Assembly: GCA_036924285.1 (NCBI GenBank)
Contig: JAYKYS010000009.1
Location: forward strand, 20,502,001 to 20,566,000
DNA length: 64,000 nucleotides
Source of the DNA: Asterella californica
Lineage: Eukaryota; Streptophyta; Marchantiopsida; Marchantiales; Aytoniaceae
Direction of reading: 5' to 3'
This document shows, piece by piece, positions 36,853-46,803 of this stretch (position 1 is the first letter of the stretch; the number at the start of each line of letters is the position of its first letter). The notes beneath the pieces were generated by a model that was given only the letters and a program-made list of their open reading frames with translations, ran no database searches and was not told the origin of the DNA. The position numbers were made by a program, and so were the translations under genes.

Positions 36853-39190
36853 ACAATTACAAGAGAAAAAGATACAGAATGTCCTACTCAAGTTTCATAA
36901 AACTAGTTGATTATATAGAACCATTGATACCAATAGCAAACGACTAGTCTCTTGTTAGGCAAGAAAGTTGGAGAATATGGAGCTATAGTTTTGTACATAT
37001 TTGCATACAACAACTAGTTGAGAACTCTTACTGATATGTACTGTCTTGACGAATCAATCATTGTGAAACACACTATCATCATTATGGATATTTTGATCAG
37101 TAGAAGAATGATGTATCCATGATATATACGATGGTCAACAACAGCAAAATGTGAAAAGTGCATGCTAAAGTTTTAACAAATATGTGACATTCTACAAATT
37201 ATTGAGCAATAGATCATACTCATATAAAGTTGAGAACTACACCACTTATATAAAGTTCATCCTTGACCACTAAAGACATCGAGACTCTAAGTACTTCGTG
37301 CTTCTTCAATACATATGTGACTTAGATCTTAGGTTTCGAGATCTTTGTTGCACCGTATCAAGTTCTTCTCACGATGCTACAAATCTGAGATAATCAAACT
37401 TGTATCAAGCAATGGAGTCAAGGACAATGCTCATAAAACCAAGACTCTTTCTACTTTTGAAGGACAATAGAAAAAAATGATTCCATCAATGATACTAGGT
37501 GCTACAACTTAATCATTAAGAGAATAGTTACTGAAACCGTGACATCTACATACACATCAAAGACAACATATGAAAAATATCTTTGATAACCAACTATCAA
37601 AAGCAAGAGTTCGAGTTGGGAATACTATTGGTCAATTGAAAGAGAGATGAAGTATTCTATGTTTTCCCGTCTAGACGTTTGGATATATCCATCTTCTGTT
37701 GTGAGGTGAAAACTTATATAAACCACAGTGGGAGGAGTGATCCAAAGGAGTTATAGTATAAAACAACAAACTTTGGATAGAGAAATAAAATCAATAAAAA
37801 CATAATTTTTGATCGAAAATATGTAGTATTTACACAAAGATAGAAGAGAGTATTTCAACATCTATCGGAGAGAAAGAGATAGGCTGCATCAGTGCTTTGT
37901 TAGCGGCAATCATTTTTTGTAGAACGTGAGGAAGAATCCGTACCTTTGTTTGATTCTTTTCTAATTTCTATTTCTCACGAGAAGAACGAGGAGCAGACAC
38001 TACCTTCTTGAGCTTATTACTACTGGAGATGAATCATTTGAGTTTCTTTGATAAGTAGCCTCATCATCAAGCATCGAAGGAGACAAAGTGATCCAAGTTC
38101 TCTTTGACCTTCTAGACGCGATAGAACTTTTTTGAGAAGTCGAGAGAATAGAGGTCAAAGCGTCAATGTTGCAGTAAGGAGTAGTAGTAGAACATGATGG
38201 AAGACAAAGATGAGGAACATGTACAAAAGACGAGGAGGGGATAGCGAGATCCATAGCTCTGATCAACTGTATGAAGAGAACATAGTAGCTGGAGGCAGAG
38301 GTTGTGCAAGAGAAGAAGAAGAAAGAGAATGCAAGGCTAGACTAGGGGAAGCAGCTAGCACTGGAGCAAGGAGAGGGAGGAGATGTTTGACACAAGTGGA
38401 AAGATTTCGTCCGGAGGAAAGAAAACAAAGAAAACAGGAGAGGAAAAGGTTGGTGTAAGAGGAGCAACATCATTATTGAACATTGTGACATCAATAATTC
38501 AAATAGATGAGCCATCAGAAGTATTCATAGTGAATACATCGTCATCACTAGGTGAAGATTGAGATGCAAGTCCAACCACTTGAGGAGGAGAAGAAGGAAC
38601 ATGAAGGATTGAAATATGAGGGATAATTGAAGAGGAGAACATCATAAGACGAGCAGCCAAGGTGACTGTAAGTGTGATGATTGCGCAACAAGACAAAGAT
38701 GAACAAACATTGATTTGGCTTGTGATTACCAAACATACCTCTTTCACATTCTGCAAATAAACACGGCAAGTGTCAACACAGAGCTTAGGTACTTGACAAT
38801 CTCACCAAGATGCAACCTCTCTTGAGAAAGTGATATCGATGTCGAGCAGACATGTCAATTTTTCTCGCATTTTGAATTTTTTGAAAAGATGTGTTTTCTT
38901 CTTCCGCTATCTATTTAAGTCAGTTTTTGATGTGAATGTCAAGATCTGCCACATCCCAATCACCAACAAGAATCTAGCAAGCGGAGTCAGGAAAAACGAA
39001 TTCCCTAAGGTACTCTCATAACTCAATCCTTAGAGCACGGTTTTCAGATCCATGAATCAAACCAATTTAGAAGACCTTGCCTTGCTTATTTATTTGAGCT
39101 CAGCAAAAACTGCCAATACACTACAATCATGATCTATCACAAAGTAAGTTTTCTGAATAAGAAGTGTAGAGACTCCTTTGCAGGAGCGCT
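36853..39190. other. AT-rich stretch without a recognised gene
   Basis: Short open frames on both strands, for example 38000-38266 and 38499-38756 on the minus strand, are serine-rich and not assignable. An R- and E-rich frame at 38210-38458 overlaps the first on the other strand. I see no splice-linked product and no element ends. Confidence 0.45.
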
Positions 39191-39191
39191 C

Positions 39192-40381
39192 TTAAATAAT
39201 GAACTGATATGTCGACGAGAGAGTAGAGAAAAACTCCTTCAATTCAGCTTTCTCCACTTGATAATTTTGCATTGTAAAGATGTCGGGTTGAGCATGATCC
39301 AGAAGCTCATCTCTAATAAATCTCGCACGTATTTTTCTTGACAAATCTCTTACGCTCCACGAGTATATGTCCAAGCAGGTGAAGGAATCTGTCATCTCAA
39401 TCAAAGCAACAACCGTCTGGTGAAATTGAGATCCGGATGCTCGTAGAATGTCAGTTCGTAAATTAGAAATCGGTTTGACCAAGATAAGAAGCTCTTTTGT
39501 GATCATGTTTGGAATGGAATCAGCTTAAGATTTTATTACATCAGATTTTGTACGACCCGAAAACATCTGCAATGAAGGATCAGAATGGAACTCCAACTCC
39601 TCGACGCGGATGACATGATCATCAATGAGTTTTGTAGAGTTCAGAGCCGACATCACAGATTCTGACTTTAGAGGACAAGTACTAGATCAGTGTTCAAATT
39701 TTCTGCATGTCGGATAGCAACCAGAAACGTTATAGAAAATGTCATGCAATGCATACTCTACACGGTCATAGTCTACTAAAATAAATGAGAGAATTGTGTT
39801 GGAAAGTTTCCAAACAATGCAACCGTGCACATTTCGTGTGACAAGATCACTAGAAGAGGACTTAATAATTGCAATTGGACCAAGAGTACCAAACTAGAAT
39901 TCCAGTTGTTTGTGATTTCGGAAGTACGACCGCAAATTGAGAAATTCTACTTGGACGGGTAGCTCTGCTGGTGAGAATGTTTCATTTTTGGCATATGACG
40001 ACCAGTGGAGAATGTAACCAAAGTAGTCATTCACATTGCATGTTTTGTGCATCAAAATCATTTCTTTGCATACCATGGATTGTAACGAACGATGAAATGA
40101 GAGCGCCCAACACTACGAATGTGTGCAATTTCGAGTGAGTGATTCTCTTTCCATTCACTCGTGATCCATTGACGAAAAGCAGCAGCCGGAGGAGTTGCAC
40201 ATGAAAAGAATAGAATTACAACCAGATCTTCAAGTTCGGCAATCGCGTTCAGATCAACCTCCCGTGAGATTACACACTTGTAAGAAATTACATCCGCCTC
40301 AAGTCGTACTAACTGCTTGATCGCTAGTGATTAAAGTGCATCAATAAGACTAGCTTCACGTTCTGCATTTCTTGAATCCAT
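39192..40381 (-). pseudogene. Unrecognised decayed protein gene
   Basis: From an ATG at 40381 a largely continuous reading runs leftward, interrupted by a TAA about 17 codons in, further stops and at least one frame change near 40075. Well-formed segments are PPAAAFRQWITSEWKENHSL, then VNDYFGYILHW and LPVQVEFLNLRSYFR, then FGTLGPIAIIKSSSSDL, then MFSGRTKSD and finally FARRER-free helical sequence at 39506-39192 (AELKEFFSTLSSTYQ). The middle faintly recalls the DUF4283 region of plant retroelement proteins (a query domain, then VEFLNL, then a residue about shared alleles), but I cannot confirm this. Confidence 0.45.
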
Positions 40382-41660
40382 TTTCTTGATCAAAAGGATC
40401 GATGTTCGCTGTAGAAGATGTTTTACACCTTTAGCAATAGTGCATGTTGCAACTTGCAGCGTGAACAAAATGATAGATCGAAACGAACTGATCTTAAAGG
40501 AGGATCGCATCCAAGAGCATATGCTACGATAAATTTTCTTTCCTTTCTAGTATAGATGCGGACTTTCGAGTAGCCAGAACACATCCTCAGCTTTCAGTTA
40601 CGCATGTCTACAATAGAACCTTCAAAAAGAGAGAGAGCAAAATCGAACATGATAATAAGTAAAACTAGAACATATGATCGGAGAATCGAGAGGATGTTAG
40701 GTCGCTTCAAGTACAATGAATGTTTACATAACGAATGTATAGACAAATTAGGGATCACAATGACAAAGGGGAGTAAACATCACAACACGATAGTAGCAAA
40801 ACCAAGACGAGTGGATCGTGAAAGAAAGAGCGACAAAAACAAGACACGACGAGGAGTAGTGGTGCGTGACAATAATGTTAGAGGTACGACAGTTGGTAGC
40901 AAAAAAGGATGAGAAAATGATGTCTTTCTTCACGACGGAGGCGTGGAAGTCAAGAACAAAGAAAATGTAGAAAATGTGTCACATAAGTGACAAAATGAGC
41001 ATATATGGTAGCATGCCAATCGCAAGGAGCAGATCGATAGAGAATCAATAGAAATGGACATCAAATACAGAAAGGGGATCTAAAAACGAGTAGCAAGACA
41101 AGGTTTAGAGTTTTAGGTTTAGAGTTTAGGTTTGACTTTGTTTAGAGTTTAGTACTTTGGTCAAAAATGACCAAGTACTAAATCAATATTTGATTACATT
41201 AATTGTTTTTGGTAATAATTTCTAATATTTGCAATTTAAGCTATGTCTATCTATGATTCATTTATGGTTATATTTGGATATGCTTAAGTTAAAGTTTATT
41301 ATAAGTTTCATTACTTTTTGATACTTATTTACTATTTTACATTTCAATATAAAATTAAAAACTGACATACATATTATAACAATTTTGGAGTTACTCAAAA
41401 TTGTTATAAAGGAGCCGACTGAAACAAAACTTTCAACTTATTTAATTATTCTCAACAAATTTAATCTAGATTCTCATCTAACATTTAACTCATTTTTATA
41501 ATAAAAAAGAGCAAAAGATCCTCGAAATGGATCGAGCATGCTTATTTTATTTTCTCATATATTTTCAAAAATTAACATATAATATAAATTGTTTGAAAAG
41601 AGTTCGAAAGTTTAAGACCAAACACTGAGCGGGAGTCGCCGTGCGTCTTTTACCGAGTCG
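40382..41660. other. No recognised gene; telomere-like tract and hairpin
   Basis: A basic open frame at 40604-40912 (102 codons) is low in information and doubtful. At 41101-41150 a short tract of tttaggt/tttagag resembles degenerate plant telomere repeat. Directly after it a hairpin (41151-41179, arms agtactttggtca and tgaccaagtact, one-base bulge) closes over four A. The rest is very AT-rich. Confidence 0.5.
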
Positions 41661-41744
41661 CTATTAGGGGGTGTCAAAGTTACTGGCCGTCAGGATTATT
41701 TGTGTATCCGCGGGCTGTATTTACGGACAACGGCCATGTCAGTC

Positions 41745-41769
41745 GCGAGTACCTCCAGGAGGTACTCGC
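41745..41769. repeat. Perfect 25-bp palindrome
   Basis: Twelve-base arms gcgagtacctcc and ggaggtactcgc flank a single A. It lies about 80 bp inside a possible Harbinger left end (TTA then gggggtgtcaaag near 41665) and upstream of the transposase relic, so it could be a subterminal binding site. Confidence 0.8.
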
Positions 41770-42087
41770 AGAAGTGGCCTGCGGCTCTCATCCTTCTGAC
41801 CGTAACAGTTTTGTCTGTAAATTAATTCACATGTACTTACATAAGATGCAAACAGTACATGGTTACGATAATGATAACAGTACATGGTGACATGGCAGTA
41901 CCTCGCAACACTTCGAATTTGAAATCAAAAACTCATCTTCTTTGAGAGGAAATTTTAGGTTTCGCGTAGACTTCTCGACGCTGAATGCTCTGAACCAAGA
42001 TCAACTAGATAGAGAGACAACGCTGTTCCCGTCGAAGTGATATTCCCAAGCGCTGTTCCCCTCGAAGTTCAAATCACAATTCTAAAT

Positions 42088-43090
42088 ATGCCACGAGTTT
42101 CAGAAAGAAAACTTCTGTTGAAAACTATAGAGGACACTGTGGAAATGCGAGTGATGTTAGCTTCTTCGAGTTCGGATGAATCTGCCGAGAATGATACGGA
42201 GAGTGAGACTGAAAGTGAAATGGACGAGGACGTCGAGAAGGAGTCTGATTCGAGAGAAGAAGAGAATATGGAGAAGGTGATAAGTTCTTCCGAGGACGAT
42301 GGAGGGTTAGATTCAGATTCTGAAGAAGAACTGATCGCACTGTATCGAGTTTTGTCCAGTTCTCGATATTTAGAAAGACAAGATCAGTTCATCTTCTTTA
42401 AGAGCAAAGATTTTTACAAAAATTACTTTGAAAATCTTCCAGATGATTCTTTTAGACAGCTGACCAAGATGGATAGAAAGAGCTTTTCCAGATTAGTTGA
42501 TATAGTGGAAACTCATTCTATATTTTCTAATCAAGCTCGGGTGAAGCAAGCTCCTGTGTCTTTACAAGTTGCAGTTGCACTGGATCGATTTGGTCATAAT
42601 GACAACGGTGCTGCTCTAGGTCGTTCTTTGCTTCTCTGGGGGATTGGACACGGGACTATGGTGCTTTATACGAAGAGAGTGATGCAGGTTTTAGAATCTA
42701 CAATTGGAGGGTACATTCAGTGACCAAATCGTGATAAAAGGATAGCAATCTCTGAAGTTTTTGCCTCGAAAGGGTTTCCGGGTTGTATAAGATTGATAGA
42801 TGGCACTTTACTGTCTTTGTCTCATAGACCTCGATTTGATGGAGAGACTTACTATGACAGGAAGTGTAACTATTCTATGAACGCACAAGTGGTTTGTTGT
42901 CACAGGAAACAAATTTTCTTCTTATTTGCAGGTTTGCCAGGAAGCTGCCAAGATATTACATGTTTGTGGAAGTCTCCTCTTTGGAAACACATCGACAACG
43001 AGAGTCCATTGTTTGAGAAAGAACAGTATTTACTCGGTGACTCATGATATTCGTCATTACGGCATCTCATTCCTTCGTTCCGAATGGCCA
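42088..43090 (+). pseudogene. Second PIF/Harbinger-like transposase, two in-frame stops
   Basis: The start is ATG 42088. An acidic N-terminal region (runs of D, E and S) leads into FYKNYFENLPDDSFRQLTKM and a helical domain, then the DDE_4-type core: IRLIDGTLLSL (first Asp), YYDRKCNYSMNAQVVC, GLPGSCQDITCLW (second Asp) and YLLGDS. The frame is continuous except for TGA at 42721-42723 and TGA at 43045-43047, after which SLRHLIPSF continues the homology. The third acidic residue and C terminus are not visible. It is a different lineage from the relic at 13.1 kb. Confidence 0.8.
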
Positions 43091-43099
43091 CATGAGATC

Positions 43100-44726
43100 A
43101 AGACAAGCACTTGAAAACCTCTACTTGTTAGAACTCTTCATCTCATTCGGAATATCGGAGTTGACATTGTAACTCTCTGTGATTTGTCAATATGAACAAG
43201 ATAACTAACATATTAGCATATCTAGGTGCTACAAGGTCATGATCATGCTCCTCTTAATATTGATTTTCTCTAGCTAGTCAAAAAGTGCTCAAAAAAACAT
43301 TCAAAATGATATCAAAATCTCCTCAAATAGACATAGGAGTGAAAAGTTATGACGTCTTGAAACTATCCAAATTGCTCCAACTTGAGATGGCTATTGAAAT
43401 CTGTTAACTTCTGTTAGTAGTTCACACTCAACGTTGGTGGTTTAGAGAAGGTGCATGCTAAGGTGTCGAACATCATCATAGAAGGTTGTTTTCCACTACT
43501 CTATCAGCGGCATCTGGATTATAAGTTGGCAGGTTAGTGAGTCGAACTCAAAACTTTTTAATAGTGACTTACATAAGTCACTATTAAAATAGGCGTTCCT
43601 CTTAGCAATCAAGAACTATATATGCAAAACCAAGAAGATGAACTGGACTACAATGACTCATATATTTGTCCTCGCTAGAGAGCAATGACACACATGTTTC
43701 AATGCATAATACACCTCACAACATTTCAATAATGGTCCTTAACTACAAAGAGCTCAATCTCCGTAAGGGTTTTTTGGAATATCGTGATCTTTATAAGGAT
43801 ATTTTGAGAAGGCTGAAGCTTTCTCTTACCAGAAATTGCGCATGAACAATGTGTCAAGTCCTATAATAAGCGACTAATATTATTGTGATTTTCCTCGAGG
43901 TCATGTTCCAACTTCACTTCAAACATGATGATATCGAGAATAACTTATATGAACATCATAGGAACTTCAACCACCAGAAAAACAATCACACTGGTATGTA
44001 GCAAAACTGTCATGTGTACAAGAATCACACTAGAATATGTGGACTTGGTGCTAACTTCAAGTTCAGCAACCACCTCCTCTTGTATGAATGCTTTTGGTAC
44101 CAGTGAGGACACCGTCATTCTTACTAGTTATCTCTGACAAGTTCTTGACGAGGAGATGCATCGCTTTTTTGCTCCTATGTTATTTGTTAAGAACGTCCAA
44201 CCAACCGATTTGACGACATTTGATATCAGAATAGTGTGATGTTTATTTGTATGAACTCTTTACTATAGAAACTACAACATGTATATGAGGTCTTGTCGAT
44301 AACTATTCGTCGAGACAAGCACAAGATTGTCATAATTCCCAACAATATTGATGAGTTGACTGTCTCTGTGTGACTAGAGACGATGCATTGCAAGGTCTCC
44401 TCTCCTTTAGTTCTTGCGACTTTATAAGAGCTTCCTGCATTGCATAGAACCATATATTGTATAGTATCCTGAAAAGTGAACTAAGATGATTTCGCTTCAA
44501 GCTATCATTGATACTCTTTGCTATATTTGATTCGTTTTGTCTGTAATGAAGAACAAAAAACACACTTTGCAGAATAGTCTGATGAAATCGAAAGATATAT
44601 TCAGTCAAAAAGCAATCATTGTTTTCCAATTTACAATTTACAATTTTTACTTTTTAATATTGTATTAAAAACTATAATGAATTTAAATATAGTGGAAAAT
44701 AATTATTTTTTATTGACTAAGAAAAA
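43100..44726. other. No recognised gene
   Basis: Possible 3' part of the Harbinger-type element and flanking AT-rich DNA. Open frames such as 43925-44137 (plus) and 44330-44629 (minus) show no motif. No terminal inverted repeat matching gggggtgtcaaag was found on the right. Confidence 0.45.
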
Positions 44727-44826
44727 GGATATGGCAAAATTGGTAGATGCTACGGACTTAATTTATTTGAGCTTAGTCAAGAAATCAACTAAATGATTGT
44801 TTTCAAATTCAGTGAAACCTTGGATG
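44727..44826 (+). pseudogene. Plastid-derived trnL-UAA 5' exon and intron start (NUPT)
   Basis: From 44727 the DNA follows the plastid trnL(UAA) 5' exon (ggatatgg, then aattggtaga and gctacggacttaat), with one or two substitutions. It then continues with the start of its group I intron, recognisable by ttcaaattcag and gaaaccttgga. The match fades after about 44826. It is a decayed insertion of plastid DNA in the nuclear genome and cannot make a tRNA. The comparison is with the plastid sequence as I remember it. Confidence 0.8.
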
Positions 44827-44966
44827 AAAAAAAAGAGAAAGATTGATCGCGTGATACTGCTGTGGCTCTGTTTGTTAGCAAAGGGAAGTTTCTCTTGCTT
44901 TGAGCTACGCTTTGGTGGTTTTGGGTCAGGGTTGTGATTCAAGGGTTGTTTTTAGGGGCTTTTGAA

Positions 44967-45247
44967 GCAGGTTACAGACTGCTCTAGTCTGGTTCTCAGG
45001 AGTATCTGAAGACAAAGAAGGATTGAATCTGGTCGAGCGATGTCAAGAGATTCTTGATTTTCTCAGATCTCTTTGCAAACGTGAACATGACAACCCTCTT
45101 TTTCTGAAGTCACTTGACCGGACGTTTCAACCTTTCGAGAGAAAAGTCCGTCATTGTATAACTGTTTGCGATCTCAAGGACAACAACATACTTGAGCATC
45201 TACTGGTCGTTCATTGTATTTGCGTTCAATTTTGTTTTTATGCTTGA
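44967..45247 (+). CDS. Short unrecognised open frame
   Basis: The frame is open from about 44967 and reads as plausible protein: LVWFSGVSEDKEGLNLVERC, then a helix-rich RSLCKREHDNPLFLKSLDRT. It ends in low-complexity TTTTG repeats. The preceding bases ttgaagcag and ggttacag could be splice acceptors, so it might be an exon of an unknown gene. No family recognised, and chance is not excluded. Confidence 0.25.
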
Positions 45248-45577
45248 GGTTTTTGTTTTGTTTTGTTTTATGCTTGTGGTTTTTGTTTTGTTTCGTTTTG
45301 TGCAAGACACTCTATCGGACCAGGTTGATTTGGCCTATCAGGGTTCAACTCCCTGGAGGGTGACTCTAATTTCTGCATGGAGGATGACTCCTCTTTTTGG
45401 ATGATCTATGAACCTCCAAAAAGTAATTACAGTGGATTTTGAGTTGAACATAAGTTCACTATAATGACTTAAAATTAAGAAGTCAATGTGAGACTCTAAA
45501 CCTTAAAATTAAGAAGCCAATGTGATAGTCTAAACCTTCGTAAAGTGTCATATGAAATTAATCTAAAACGCGTACTG

Positions 45578-46255
45578 AGTGCGACCGACCACTTGTCGCA
45601 CTTAGAGCAATGCAACTGCTTGGAGCAGCGCGTTCAATGCGCCAAATGGTCGATCGCACTGAGCGCGCTGTGCGCGCTGTGCGATCGCATCGAGCCACGT
45701 GCTCAGTGCGACATATCCTCGGTCGCATTGAGCGCAGTGCGACCGAGCCGCGCGTTCAATGCGACAAGTTGGTTGTTGCATTGAGCGCACAACTTTTTGT
45801 TTGTGTGACATGCGCTCAGTACGACATATCCTTGATCGCACTGAGTGCAGTGCGACCACATGAAATCGCGCGCTCAGTGCGAAAAGTTGTTTGTCGCACT
45901 GAGTGCGCGGCTTTTTGTTTGTGTGACCGCATCGAGTCGAACGCTCAGTGCGACATATCCTCGGTCGCACTGAACGCAATGCGACTGTATGAAACCGCGC
46001 GCTAAGTGCGACCACTTATCCTCACGCTCAATGCTAGGTCGCACTGAGCGCGCAGGTATTTAGTTCTGAAATTAGATATTTAGCATTTAGTTCTTTCACG
46101 CTGGATGCGCTTCCGTCCATCGTCGCACTGAGCGCGATTTACACCGTCGCATCTAAAGTCTTTCTTGCTCAACGCGTTTCCGCATTGAACGCGCTTCCGT
46201 CCACCGTCGCACTAGCTCCGCACTCAACGCGCTTCCTCCCACAGTCGCACGGGCT
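45578..46255. repeat. Hairpin satellite, block 1
   Basis: Dense array built from gcgctcagtgcgac and its complement gtcgcactgagcgc, arranged so that neighbouring motifs face each other across 6-10 bases and form successive hairpins. Higher-order units of roughly 110-130 bp carry the subsegment gacatatcc. The palindromic structure keeps long frames open on both strands (45610-46005 plus, 46015-45602 minus), which are by-products rather than genes. It lies upstream of the HAD-phosphatase fusion gene. Confidence 0.9.
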
Positions 46256-46803
46256 GTGATTAACGATTTTCTCTGCACGTTGATTTCTCGTAGTCAGTAT
46301 TAGCGATCGACAATGGAATATTGAGTAGCAGCGATCGACCACATGGAGTTTTGATCAAACACATGGAGTATTGATTGATTTCTACGGGTAGCGATCTATC
46401 GACTACTTGGAGTATTAGCGATCCTGAACTTCGAGCTTGCTTTCCTTATGTTGTCCCTCTTCTCTCGCTACTTTGAATTTCGCTGTTGAATTTCGCTCTT
46501 CTCTCGGGCATTTGGACATTTGAGTATTTGTGTCATTTTCTCTTCGAACATTCGTGTCTAAACTGACATACTCGTTTCTTTTTTTCTTATCAGAGTGAGT
46601 GATCTCTTCGTGTAATTGTGAAGCGAGCTGGTAGTGAACGAGTTTGGCATGTATGTGCAGTGAGTGAAACGAGCTGACAGTGAACGAGTCTGACATGTAT
46701 GTGCAGTGAGTGAACGACGTACAAGAATGGCACCGCGAGAAGGACCTTTTTTAATTACGTTTACTTCCCAACACAATGTACATCGACTATAGTTTGGCAA
46801 TGG
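46256..46803 (+). promoter_or_regulatory. Presumed 5' region of the transposon-HAD gene
   Basis: Between satellite block 1 and the first exon. It contains short direct repeats (agtattgatt; gtgagtgaac and gtatgtgcagtgagtg twice, about 46650-46712). No promoter motif can be named. No gene recognised on either strand. Confidence 0.3.

Noticed and set aside
41101..41150. Interstitial telomere array
   Set aside because: Only a few imperfect tttaggt/tttagag units, too short and irregular to call telomeric.
45602..46015. Overlapping 131- and 137-codon open frames on both strands
   Set aside because: They translate the hairpin satellite. Mirror-image repeats keep both strands open, and the protein reading is repetitive Cys/Arg/Ala with no domain.
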